Assembly (NCBI RefSeq): GCF_002407065.1
Contig: NZ_CP023564.1
Location: 1,860,001-1,924,000, forward strand
Direction: 5' to 3'
Origin: Brachybacterium ginsengisoli
GTDB taxonomy: Bacteria; Actinomycetota; Actinomycetes; Actinomycetales; Dermabacteraceae
DNA: 64,000 bases
The notes beneath the pieces are model-generated. The model saw only the letters and a list, made by a program, of their open reading frames with translations. It did no database searches and was not told the origin of the DNA. Of this stretch, positions 56,594 through 64,000 are shown piece by piece. Made by a program: the position numbers and the translations under genes. Numbering within the stretch: the first letter of the stretch is position 1; every line of letters begins with the position of its first letter.

Positions 56594-58417
56594 TCACAGG
56601 CCCAGCTCGCCCTCGAAGGCGCCCTCCTCGAGTCGCTTCTTCATGAAGGTGAGGAAGCGGGCGGCGTCGCCGCCGTCGACCATGCGGTGGTCGTAGGAGA
56701 GGAACAGGTACATCATCGAACGGATGGCGATGGTGTCATCGCCCTCGGCGTTCTGGATGACGACCGGACGCTTCGTGATCGTGCCGGTGCCGAGGATGCC
56801 GACCTGCGGAGCAGGCACGATGGGGGTGTCCCACAGGGCGCCGCCGGAGCCGGTGTTGGTGATGGTGAAGGTCGCACCGGCCAGATCGTCGGGGACGAGC
56901 TTGTTGGACTTCGCGCGGCCGCCCAGGTCGCCGATCTGACGGGCGAGGCCCGCCAGGTTCAGGTCGCCGGCGTTCTTGATCACGGGGACCACCAGACCGC
57001 GCTCGGTGTCCGCGGCCATGCCGATGTTCTCGGAGCCGTGGTAGACGATCTTGTCGCCGTCGATGGTCGAGTTCAGCTGCGGGTAGGTCTTCAGACCCTC
57101 CACCGCGGCCTGCATCAGGAACGGCAGGAAGGTGAGCTTCGCGCCCTCACGAGCGGCGAAGTCGTCCTTGGTCCGGGCGCGCAGCTTGGCGATGCGGGTC
57201 AGATCGACCTCGACCGCCGTGGTCAGCTGCGCCATTCCCTGCAGGGACTCCATCATCCGCTGGCCGATGACCTTGCGGATGCGCGGCATCTTCTCCTCGG
57301 TGCCGCGCTTCGAGGAGACCTCGACCTTCGGTGCGGCCGGAGCCGCGGCCGGGGAAGCGGCGGCGGCCGGGGCGGCCGCCGCGGACTTCTGCGCCTCGAT
57401 GGCCTGCTGCACGTCCTGCTTGCGGATCCGACCGCCCAGGCCGGAGCCCTTCACGGAGGACAGGTCCACACCCGCATCGGCGGCCATCTTGCGGACCAGC
57501 GGGGTGACGTAGCCGGAGGACTCCGCACCGGAGACGGAGTCGGCCGCCTTCGGAGCAGGTGCTGCCGGTGCCGCGGGGGCCTCGGCCGACTCGGCCTTCT
57601 CCGCCTTCGCAGCCTCCGGAGCGGGCTCCGCGGCCGGGGCCTCCTCGACCTTCGGCTCCTCCTTCGCCGGAGCCTCCTCGGCCTTCGGCGCCGGAGCGGC
57701 GGGCTCCTCGGACGGAGCCGCAGCGGCATCGCCGGAGCCGACGACGGCAAGCACTGCGCCGACCTCGGCGTCCTCGTCCTCCTGGACCTTGATCTCGAGC
57801 AGGGTGCCCGCGACGGGGGAGGGGATCTCGGTGTCGACCTTGTCGGTCGAGACCTCGAGCAACGGCTCGTCGACCTCGACGGTGTCGCCGACGGCCTTGA
57901 GCCAGCGGGTGACGGTGCCCTCGGTGACGGACTCGCCGAGCGCCGGCATGGTGACGTCCTCACCGGAGGCGGCGCCGCCGGAGGTGCCGGAATCGGCATC
58001 GCCGGAGGCCGCTGCGGGCTTCTCGGACTCGCCGGCCGGGGCCTCTTCGTCGGTGGACGGTGCGACGGTCTCGTCGGAGGCGAGATCCTCGCTCTCGGAG
58101 GGAGCCTCCTCGGACGCGGCGGTGGCCTTTTCCTCGGCCTCGGCGCCGGAGCCATCCGACCCGGCAGCGTCGGAGCCGGAACCATCGCCGATGACGACGA
58201 GATCGGCGCCGACCTCGGCGTCCTCGTCCTCCTCGACCAGGATCTTCTCGATGGTCCCCGCGACCGGGGAGGGGATCTCGGTGTCGACCTTGTCGGTCGA
58301 GACCTCGAGCAGCGGCTCGTCGACCTCGACGGTGTCGCCGACGGCCTTGAGCCAGCGGGTGACGGTGCCCTCGGTGACGGACTCACCGAGCGCCGGCATC
58401 TTCACGGTTTCAGACAT
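56594..58417 (-). CDS. sucB: Dihydrolipoamide acyltransferase (E2) with two lipoyl domains
   Basis: 607 residues. Lipoyl domains at about 1-80 and 150-230, each with the lipoylated Lys in VSTDKVDTEIPSP, joined and followed by Ala/Pro/Glu-rich linkers. The E3/E1-binding domain is YVTPLVRKMAADAGVDLSSV through GRIRKQDVQQAI (about 300-340). The catalytic domain ends with LSYDHRMVDGGDAARF, including the active-site His. Actinobacterial genes of this type are named sucB but serve the pyruvate dehydrogenase complex, which fits aceE, lpdA and lip genes in this window. 29 bp downstream of lpdA. The two lipoyl coding segments are nearly identical DNA. Confidence 0.93.
   Translation of the reverse strand: MSETVKMPALGESVTEGTVTRWLKAVGDTVEVDEPLLEVSTDKVDTEIPSPVAGTIEKILVEEDEDAEVGADLVVIGDGSGSDAAGSDGSGAEAEEKATAASEEAPSESEDLASDETVAPSTDEEAPAGESEKPAAASGDADSGTSGGAASGEDVTMPALGESVTEGTVTRWLKAVGDTVEVDEPLLEVSTDKVDTEIPSPVAGTLLEIKVQEDEDAEVGAVLAVVGSGDAAAAPSEEPAAPAPKAEEAPAKEEPKVEEAPAAEPAPEAAKAEKAESAEAPAAPAAPAPKAADSVSGAESSGYVTPLVRKMAADAGVDLSSVKGSGLGGRIRKQDVQQAIEAQKSAAAAPAAAASPAAAPAAPKVEVSSKRGTEEKMPRIRKVIGQRMMESLQGMAQLTTAVEVDLTRIAKLRARTKDDFAAREGAKLTFLPFLMQAAVEGLKTYPQLNSTIDGDKIVYHGSENIGMAADTERGLVVPVIKNAGDLNLAGLARQIGDLGGRAKSNKLVPDDLAGATFTITNTGSGGALWDTPIVPAPQVGILGTGTITKRPVVIQNAEGDDTIAIRSMMYLFLSYDHRMVDGGDAARFLTFMKKRLEEGAFEGELGL
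57807..57949 (-). repeat. Lipoyl-domain direct repeat, copy A
   Basis: 143 bp matching copy B at 58257-58399 at 140 positions; the distance between copies is exactly 450 bp. The three differences are single substitutions. It encodes the start of the second lipoyl domain. Confidence 0.95.
58257..58399 (-). repeat. Lipoyl-domain direct repeat, copy B
   Basis: Partner of the 143-bp repeat at 57807-57949, coding for the start of the first lipoyl domain. 140 of 143 bases are identical. Confidence 0.95.
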
Positions 58418-58446
58418 GGGGGTTCTCTCCTCCTGGGAAGGCGGGC

Positions 58447-59850
58447 TCAGGCGTGGGCGTGCAGCGGCTTGCCGGCGAGGGCCAGGGCGGCCTCGCCCAT
58501 CGCCTCGTGCTGCGAGGGGTGGCCGTGGATGAGGGAGGCGACGTCCTCGGGGTAGGCCTCCCAGTTGACGATGAGCAGCGCCTCGCCCATCAGCTCCGAG
58601 GTGCGCGAACCGATCATGTGGACGCCGATGATCGGGCCGTTCTTCTCGCGGACCAGCTTGATGAAGCCGGTGGTGCCGAGGATCTGGGACTTGCCGTTGC
58701 CGCCGAGGTTGTACTCGTAGGCCTCGACCGCGTCCGCGCCGAGCTGCTCCTTGGCCTGCTTCTCGGTGAGGCCGACGGAGCCGAGCTCGGGCTCGCAGTA
58801 GGTGATGCGCTCGATGCCGGACTCGACGATCGGCGCCGGGTTCAGGCCGCCGATGCGCTCGGCGACGTAGATGCCCTGGGCGAAGCCGCGGTGTGCGAGC
58901 TGCAGGCCGGGGACGATGTCGCCGACGGCGAAGACGCCGGGGACGTTGGTCTCGAGGGTCTCCTTGTTCGCGAGCACGAAGCCGCGATCCATCTCGATGC
59001 CCTGCTCCTCGTAGCCCATGCCGGAGGTGTTCGGGCCACGGCCGACGGCCACCAGCAGGTAGTCGCCCTCGAAGACCTTGCCGTCCACGAGGGTGACCTT
59101 CACGCCGGTCTCGGTCTGCTCGGCCTTCTCGGTGAAGACGCCCAGGGAGAAGGTGATGCCGCGCTTCTTGTAGGCGCGCTCGAGCGCCTTGGACAGCGCC
59201 TCGTCCTCGTTGGCGACCAGGTGGGGGAGGCCCTCGACGATGGTCACGGACTCGGCGCCCAGCGACTTCCAGATCGAGGCGAACTCGACGCCGATGACGC
59301 CGCCGCCCAGGATGATCGGGTTCTTCGGGATCTCGTGCAGCTGGAGGGCGGCCTCGGAGTCCAGGAAGCGGCCGCCCAGATCGATGCCGGGGAGGGTCTT
59401 CGAATAGGAGCCGGAGGCGAGGATGATGTTCTTGCCCGTGAGGGTGCGGGTGCCGGACTCGGTCTCCACCGTGACGGTGTTGGGACCGGAGAGCGTGCCG
59501 AAGCCCTCGACGTAGTCGATCTTGCGCGACTTCACCAGGCCCTGCAGGCCCTTGTAGAGCCGCCCGATGATCTTGTCCTTGAAGCCCAGCACCTTCGTGG
59601 CGTCGATGCCGTTGAGGGTGAGGTCCACGCCGGCCTCGGCGGCCTCGGACGGGGCGTCGGCGAGCTCGCCGACGTGCAGCAGCGCCTTCGTCGGGACGCA
59701 GCCGCGGTGCAGGCAGGTGCCTCCGAGCTTGTCCTTCTCCACGAGCGCGATCTTCTGGCCGAGCTGGGCTCCGCGCAGCGCGGCCGCATAGCCGCCGCTG
59801 CCACCGCCCAGGATCACGACGTCGAACTGGTCAGTGCTTGTCTCCGCCAC
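58447..59850 (-). CDS. lpdA: Dihydrolipoyl dehydrogenase (E3)
   Basis: 467 residues. FAD motif VVILGGGSGGYAAALRGAQ, redox disulfide Cys46-Cys51 in GGTCLHRGCVPTKALLH, NAD motif PIILGGGVIGVEFASIW, FAD-contacting VFAVGDIVPGLQLAHRG, and the C-terminal His-Glu pair in HGHPSQHEAMGEA. It reoxidizes dihydrolipoamide of E2. GTG start at 59850 with ACAGGTGG nearby. Upstream is TAGCAT at 59933-59928, a likely -10 that would give a leader of about 70 nt. Forms a two-gene unit with the E2 gene. Confidence 0.96.
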   Translation of the reverse strand: MAETSTDQFDVVILGGGSGGYAAALRGAQLGQKIALVEKDKLGGTCLHRGCVPTKALLHVGELADAPSEAAEAGVDLTLNGIDATKVLGFKDKIIGRLYKGLQGLVKSRKIDYVEGFGTLSGPNTVTVETESGTRTLTGKNIILASGSYSKTLPGIDLGGRFLDSEAALQLHEIPKNPIILGGGVIGVEFASIWKSLGAESVTIVEGLPHLVANEDEALSKALERAYKKRGITFSLGVFTEKAEQTETGVKVTLVDGKVFEGDYLLVAVGRGPNTSGMGYEEQGIEMDRGFVLANKETLETNVPGVFAVGDIVPGLQLAHRGFAQGIYVAERIGGLNPAPIVESGIERITYCEPELGSVGLTEKQAKEQLGADAVEAYEYNLGGNGKSQILGTTGFIKLVREKNGPIIGVHMIGSRTSELMGEALLIVNWEAYPEDVASLIHGHPSQHEAMGEAALALAGKPLHAHA

Positions 59851-59908
59851 CTGTGTGCTCCTCGGTGTCTTCGTTGTCTGCGCGACCCGCTCGGACCCGG
59901 ATGGCCGA

Positions 59909-59951
59909 CGGCGCCGCCTGCGTACCCATGCTAGGGCACCAGGCGGCGCCG
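59909..59951. terminator. Hairpin between pepA and lpdA, with an embedded promoter element
   Basis: An 11-bp perfect GC-rich stem (59909-59919 with 59941-59951) with a 21-nt loop. On the minus strand it follows pepA by 46 bp and would end that transcript. Its loop contains TAGCAT, the probable lpdA -10. Confidence 0.55.
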
Positions 59952-59996
59952 GGAAGACCGCTCCGCCTGTTCAGTGGGCGGTGAACGCGGCGAGCA

Positions 59997-61475
59997 TCAC
60001 GCCGCGGGGCCGCCGGCGAGGTCCTCGAGGACCTGCAGGACGGTGCGGACGCTCATCCCGGTCGCGCCCTTGCCCATGTAGCCCAGCGGTGCGGAGGCGA
60101 ATCCGGGGCCCGCGATGTCCAGGTGCGCCCACGGGGTGTCGCCCACGAACTCCGCGAGGAAGATCCCCGCCGAGAGCGCGCCGCCCGGCCGCTCGCCGAT
60201 GTTGCGCAGATCCGCCACGCGGCCCGTGAGATCCGCGCGCAGCTCGGCGGGGAAGGGCAGCGGCCAGAACGGCTCGCCGGCCGTGGCGGAGGCCGCCATG
60301 ACGAGCTCGCGGGCGTCCTCGGTGCCCATCACGCCGGCGGTGCGCTTGCCGAGCGCGACCACGGCGGCACCGGTGAGGGTGGCCACATCCATGACCAGAT
60401 CGGGCTCGTCGGCGACGGCATCGACCAGGGCATCGGCCATGACCATGCGCCCCTCGGCGTCGGTGTTGAGGACCTCGACGGTCTTCCCGTTGCGCATCGT
60501 GACCACGTCGCCGGGGCGCTGGGCGCCGCCGCCGGGCATGTTCTCCGCCAGGGCCAGGTAGGTGGTGACCTTCACGTCCAGGCCCAGCGTGGCGGCGCCG
60601 ACCGTGGCGCCGAGGACCGTCGCGGCACCGGTCATGTCCGAGGTCATGTCGTCCATGCCGGCCGCCGGCTTCAGCGAGATGCCGCCGGTGTCGAAGGTGA
60701 TGCCCTTGCCGACGAGCGCGACGGAGCGCTTCGCGCCGGCGGGGGCGTACTCGAGGCGGACCAGTCGGGGCGGGCGGGTCGAGCCCTGACCGACGCCGAC
60801 GATGCCGCCGTAGCCGCCCTCGGCGAGCTGCTTCTCGTCGAGCACGGTGACGGAGATGGGCAGGTCCGCCACGAGCTCCTGGGCGCGCTCCGCGAAGGAG
60901 ACGGGGTGGAGCAGGTTCGGCGGGGTGTTGACCAGGTCGCGGACCAGGTCGACCACCTCGGAGAGCATCGCGGCGCGGGTCACCGCGGCCTCGGCGACCT
61001 CCTCGCCCTTCTCGACGACCAGGCTGACCGAGCCCAGGGCCGCCCGGGGTGCGGAGGGGCCGGTGCCGGACTTGTGGGCGACGAAGGCGTAGGCGCCGAG
61101 CGCCGCACCCTCGAGGGCGGCGGCGCGCTGGTCGGCGGTGGCCGTCGGCAGGGCGATGGCGGCGGTGGCGATGCCGCTGAGCGATCGGGTCGCCGCGCCG
61201 AAGGCGAGGCGGAGGTCCTCGGCGGAGACCTCGGCGAGATCCTCGTCACCGACACCGACCAGGAGGAGCGAGGTCGCAGAGGCGAGCGAGAAGGACGGGA
61301 TCCGGTGCAGGTCGCCGCGGGAGGCCGAGGGGGCGAGACCGGCGATGGCCTCGGAGATCTCGGGGAATCCGGGGACGGTGGAGGGGGCGTCGCCGGAGCC
61401 GGCGAGGAGGGGGAGGACGAGCACGTCGACCTCGACGGCGCGCGCGGATGCTTCGGTGATGGTGATGGTGGGCAT
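59997..61475 (-). CDS. pepA: Leucyl aminopeptidase, M17 family
   Basis: 492 residues. The C-terminal catalytic domain has VALVGKGITFDTGGISLKP (first metal Lys and Asp), DMTGAATVLGA, LALAENMPGGGAQRPGDV, and the metal-bicarbonate signature VLNTDAEGRMVMADAL; AHLDIAGPGFASAPLGYMGKGATG lies near the end. The N-terminal 150 residues are the variable domain. It removes N-terminal residues from peptides in the cytoplasm. The ATG at 61475 has TACGAT 6 nt upstream and no Shine-Dalgarno sequence. Confidence 0.95.
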   Translation of the reverse strand: MPTITITEASARAVEVDVLVLPLLAGSGDAPSTVPGFPEISEAIAGLAPSASRGDLHRIPSFSLASATSLLLVGVGDEDLAEVSAEDLRLAFGAATRSLSGIATAAIALPTATADQRAAALEGAALGAYAFVAHKSGTGPSAPRAALGSVSLVVEKGEEVAEAAVTRAAMLSEVVDLVRDLVNTPPNLLHPVSFAERAQELVADLPISVTVLDEKQLAEGGYGGIVGVGQGSTRPPRLVRLEYAPAGAKRSVALVGKGITFDTGGISLKPAAGMDDMTSDMTGAATVLGATVGAATLGLDVKVTTYLALAENMPGGGAQRPGDVVTMRNGKTVEVLNTDAEGRMVMADALVDAVADEPDLVMDVATLTGAAVVALGKRTAGVMGTEDARELVMAASATAGEPFWPLPFPAELRADLTGRVADLRNIGERPGGALSAGIFLAEFVGDTPWAHLDIAGPGFASAPLGYMGKGATGMSVRTVLQVLEDLAGGPAA

Positions 61476-61536
61476 GGCTCTATCGTAGGGGCGGGCCGGA
61501 CACGGTGTCCCCGCCCCGGAGGAGGATCGAGGACCC

Positions 61537-61899
61537 ATGTCGGTGCTGAGCATCGTGGTGGCCGTGCTGTGCGGCGTGACCGCTCTGCTGGGTCTGTACT
61601 ACGCGCTGCGTGAGCTCAACGCGGACCTCGTGCTGCTGGGCGCGAGCGCCCTCCTCGCCGTGGCCTGGTTCGTGCTCGGGAGCGCTCTGGCCCTGCGCGA
61701 TCTCGCCGGCGGTGATCCGCCGGACCGGATCACCCTCTACGGATATCTGCTCACCGCCCTCGTGCTGGTGGTGGGCGGCGGCTGGATGGGCCTGTTCGAG
61801 CGCAGCCGCTGGGGCAGCCTGGTCGCCGGACTCGGAGCGCTGGTCAGCGCCGTGCTCCTGATGAGACTCCATCAGATTTGGCCAGGAGGCTTCGCATGA
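61537..61899 (+). CDS. Small four-helix membrane protein
   Basis: 120 residues with four hydrophobic segments (about 3-22, 30-52, 66-86, 92-110), short loops, no charged catalytic features. Family not recognised. ATG at 61537, preceded by GGAGGAGGATCGAGGACCC. Its stop overlaps the next gene by ATGA, so both are made together. Function unknown; both could form one membrane complex. Confidence 0.7.
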   Translation: MSVLSIVVAVLCGVTALLGLYYALRELNADLVLLGASALLAVAWFVLGSALALRDLAGGDPPDRITLYGYLLTALVLVVGGGWMGLFERSRWGSLVAGLGALVSAVLLMRLHQIWPGGFA

Positions 61900-62333
61900 G
61901 CGCATCGCGCCCCCGATCCGACCGATCCTCCTCGAGCCGTGGCTTCGAGATCGTGCTGATCGCCGTGTACGGGATCTTCGCGATCTCGGCGACGGCCCGC
62001 AGCCTGGTCCAGATGCTGCGGGACTTCTCCTTCGCCCCGGTGGCCTACGGGCTGTCGTTCCTGGCGGCCGTCACCTACATCGCCGTGACCGTCGCACTGG
62101 TGCGGTGGGGGCGGCGCTCGACGATCGCCCGGGTGCTGTGCATGATCGAGCTGGCCGGCGTGCTGATCGTCGGCACGCTGACCCTGCTGGATCCCGCCCT
62201 GTTCCCCGATGCGACGGTGTGGGGCCACTTCGGCCAGGACTACGGCTTCGTCCCGCTGCTGCTGCCCGTGGTCGCGCTGCTCTACATGCTTCGCGGCAGG
62301 GCACAGGGCGTCCAGCCGGGACGCACGGCCTGA
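61896..62333 (+). CDS. Small membrane protein coupled to the preceding gene
   Basis: 145 residues with four probable membrane helices (about 19-38, 47-70, 78-99, 115-135) after a Ser/Arg-rich N-terminus, and a short basic tail. Not recognised. The ATG at 61896 overlaps the previous stop. A gap of 33 bp separates it from pyrD, with TACCGT near the end serving as a possible pyrD -10. Confidence 0.68.
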   Translation: MSASRPRSDRSSSSRGFEIVLIAVYGIFAISATARSLVQMLRDFSFAPVAYGLSFLAAVTYIAVTVALVRWGRRSTIARVLCMIELAGVLIVGTLTLLDPALFPDATVWGHFGQDYGFVPLLLPVVALLYMLRGRAQGVQPGRTA

Positions 62334-62366
62334 GGCGAGCCCCGCCGACCGCGTACCGTAGTGCCC

Positions 62367-63482
62367 GTGACCCCTGACGTGACCTCCGACGACATTCCGC
62401 GCCGCGGCCCGTACGGCCTCCTCTTCCGGCACGTTCTCAGCCGCCTGGATCCCGAGCGGGCGCACCGGCTGACGGTGCGGGCGCTGCAGGTCGCTCACTC
62501 CGTGCCCTGCGGCCCGACGCTGCTGCGCACCGCCTTCGGCATCCCCGACCCGATGCGCGATGGTCGCCCCGCCCGGACCGTGCTCGGCGTCGAGCACCGC
62601 AGCCCGCTGGGCCTGGCCGCAGGGTTCGACAAGGACGGCGAGGTGCCTCTCGCGCTGCTGGACCTCGGCTTCGGCCACGTCGAGGTGGGCACGGTGACGG
62701 CGAAGGCCCAGCCGGGCAATCCGCGGCCGCGCTCCTTCCGGCTGGTCGCCGATCGCTCGCTGATCAACCGCATGGGCTTCAACAACCACGGGGCCCAGGC
62801 CCTCGCCAAGCGGCTCGCCCGAGCTCGCCGCACCGAGCGGGGCCAGCGCGCGGTGATCGGGGTCAACATCGGCAAGTCCAAGGTCACCGCTCTCGAGGAC
62901 GCCGCAGAGGACTACCGCTTCTCGGCCCGGCTGCTCGCCCCCTACGCGGACTACCTCGCCATCAACGTCTCCAGCCCCAACACCCCCGGCCTCCGGGATC
63001 TGCAGAGCGTGGAGATGCTGCGCCCGATCCTCGAGGCCGTGGTGCAGGAGGCGGAGCGCACCCGTACCCGCCTGCGCCGCGAGGTGCCGGTGCTGGTGAA
63101 GATCGCCCCCGACCTGCACGACGAGGACGTCGAGGCGGTGGCGCGCCTGGCCGCCGAGGTGGGTCTGGCCGGTGTGATCGCGACGAACACCACCATCGCG
63201 CGTCCCGAGTCGCTGCGGACCGACCGGGCCCGCATCGAGCGGATCGGCGCGGGCGGGCTCTCCGGGCCCGTGCTCGACGTCCGCTCGCGGGAGGTGCTGC
63301 ACCTGCTGCGCGCCGTCCTCCCCGAGGACGCCGTGATCATCAGCTGCGGCGGAGTGAGCTCCGCCGAGGACGTGCAGGAACGTCTCGAGGCCGGGGCGGA
63401 CCTGGTCCAGGGATACACCGCGATGATCTACGAGGGCCCGTCCTGGCCCGGCACGATCGCGCGGGAGCTGCTCGCGGACTGA
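62367..63482 (+). CDS. pyrD: Dihydroorotate dehydrogenase (quinone), class 2
   Basis: 371 residues. N-terminal helix region YGLLFRHVLSRLDPERAHRL is the membrane-associated, quinone-binding part of class 2 enzymes. FMN-barrel motifs: GLAAGFDKDGEVPLALLDLG, RLINRMGFNNHGA-type sequence (SLINRMGFNNHGAQAL), INVSSPNTPGLRDLQ with the catalytic Ser, VLVKIAPDL, and ISCGGVSSAEDVQERLEAG. It oxidizes dihydroorotate in UMP synthesis. GTG at 62367 is favoured because TACCGT lies 7 nt upstream; an in-frame GTG at 62361 is possible. Other pyr genes are not adjacent. Confidence 0.95.
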   Translation: MTPDVTSDDIPRRGPYGLLFRHVLSRLDPERAHRLTVRALQVAHSVPCGPTLLRTAFGIPDPMRDGRPARTVLGVEHRSPLGLAAGFDKDGEVPLALLDLGFGHVEVGTVTAKAQPGNPRPRSFRLVADRSLINRMGFNNHGAQALAKRLARARRTERGQRAVIGVNIGKSKVTALEDAAEDYRFSARLLAPYADYLAINVSSPNTPGLRDLQSVEMLRPILEAVVQEAERTRTRLRREVPVLVKIAPDLHDEDVEAVARLAAEVGLAGVIATNTTIARPESLRTDRARIERIGAGGLSGPVLDVRSREVLHLLRAVLPEDAVIISCGGVSSAEDVQERLEAGADLVQGYTAMIYEGPSWPGTIARELLAD

Positions 63483-63588
63483 CCGCGGTCCGACGTCGGG
63501 CCGGTTCCGGACCGGATCCGGACCTCCCGCCGCACCCGGCCGGACCTCGACGGCGCGACCCGTCACCGTTCCGGCCTACCCTGGAGGG

Positions 63589-64000
63589 ATGGACGAGGAC
63601 CTCTTCTCCCTCAGCGGGGACGCGCCGGCACCGCGCACCCTCTCGGATCGCAACCGGGATCACCGCGCCCCGCTCGCGGTGCGGATGCGGCCGCGCTCCC
63701 TCGACGAGGTCGTGGGCCAGCACGCCGCCCTGGAGCAGGGCAGCCCGCTGCGCCGACTGGTCTCCTCCGACGACACCCGCACCGCCCCCGCCTCGGTGAT
63801 CCTGTGGGGGCCTCCCGGCACCGGGAAGACCACTCTCGCCTACGTCGTCGCGCAGTCCGGCGACCGTGAGTTCGTCGAGGTCTCGGCCGTGCTGGCGGGG
63901 GTCAAGGACATCCGCGAGGTCGTCGACCAGGCCCGTTCGCGGCTGCGGACCGTCGGCCGCGAGACCGTCCTCTTCGTCGACGAGGTGCACCGCTTCTCGA
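63589..64000 (+). CDS. rarA: Replication-associated recombination protein A, partial
   Basis: The first 137 codons of an AAA+ ATPase; the window ends inside it. LAVRMRPRSLDEVVGQHAAL is the RarA/MgsA N-terminal signature, Walker A is WGPPGTGKTTLA, and Walker B is LFVDEVHRFS. RarA acts at stalled forks together with single-strand binding protein. ATG at 63589 with GGAGGG directly before it; TACCCT lies 6 nt upstream, so both modes of initiation are possible. The C-terminal domains are out of view. Confidence 0.92.
   Translation, partial: MDEDLFSLSGDAPAPRTLSDRNRDHRAPLAVRMRPRSLDEVVGQHAALEQGSPLRRLVSSDDTRTAPASVILWGPPGTGKTTLAYVVAQSGDREFVEVSAVLAGVKDIREVVDQARSRLRTVGRETVLFVDEVHRFS

Overview
This window reads as chromosomal DNA of a high-GC actinobacterium. 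GC content is high throughout and GTG starts are common. Several family-level markers are actinobacterial: DUF3145, DUF3052, DUF4191, a homodimeric AceE with a SucB-like two-lipoyl E2, polyphosphate glucokinase, a glnA2-glnE pair, and paired histidine kinase/response regulator genes. The gene set resembles Dermabacteraceae (Brachybacterium-like Micrococcales), but that placement is an inference from gene content only. I see no phage, IS element, integrase, CRISPR array or rRNA. Most of the window is core housekeeping with a few accessory genes.

Layout. 1-3.2 kb (minus): a three-gene set (SfnB-like flavoenzyme, MHS permease, LLM monooxygenase, the last cut by the window edge) that looks like organosulfur scavenging. 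3.4-4.2 kb: uppS. 4.3-8.0 kb (minus): a zinc operon znuA-znuC-znuB-fur/zur-membrane protein, with a Zur-like box over the znuA promoter. 8.1-15.3 kb (plus): glyS, a DUF4037 gene, then dusB-dgt-dnaG. 15.2-21.3 kb: a DedA protein, two two-component systems, and a CHAD protein between them. 21.4-24.4 kb: tRNA(CAU), a GH5-like glycosidase divergent from a LacI regulator with an operator between them, and tRNA-Asn. 24.4-26.0 kb: OsmC, def, DUF3145. 26.1-32.6 kb (minus): aceE then fabD-fabH-acpP-fabF, so acetyl-CoA production lies next to fatty acid synthesis. 32.9-35.2 kb: DUF3052, tRNA-Val, an acyltransferase, a small membrane protein. 35.3-37.9 kb: sufS (frameshifted here), sufU and a Nif3-like gene. 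38-42.3 kb: yaaA, RNase P RNA, ppgK, map, a short ORF and panB. 42.4-43.8 kb: two related acidic lipoproteins. 43.9-51.5 kb: glnA2-glnE, a PD-(D/E)XK protein, a YCII protein and glnA. 51.6-59.9 kb: an RDD protein, DUF4191, lipA, lipB, a pseudokinase-like membrane protein, then E2 and E3 (lpdA). 60-64 kb: pepA, two small membrane proteins, pyrD and the start of rarA.

How it fits together. AceE, the E2 gene, lpdA, lipA and lipB supply a pyruvate dehydrogenase complex with its cofactor assembly. The fab genes consume the acetyl-CoA. GlnE has its expected substrate GlnA (with adenylylation Tyr) 1.7 kb away, while the directly adjacent GlnA2 appears to lack that Tyr. Convergent gene ends are mostly closed by strong hairpins (stems up to 21 bp). 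Many genes have a -10-like hexamer 6-7 nt before the start codon and no Shine-Dalgarno sequence, which suggests leaderless transcripts.

The points most worth checking are the sufS frameshift, the Zur/leaderless znuA promoter, an apparent promoter-terminator unit without a normal gene at 52.19-52.30 kb, the pseudokinase-like protein beside lipB, and the almost identical lipoyl-domain DNA repeats in the E2 gene.
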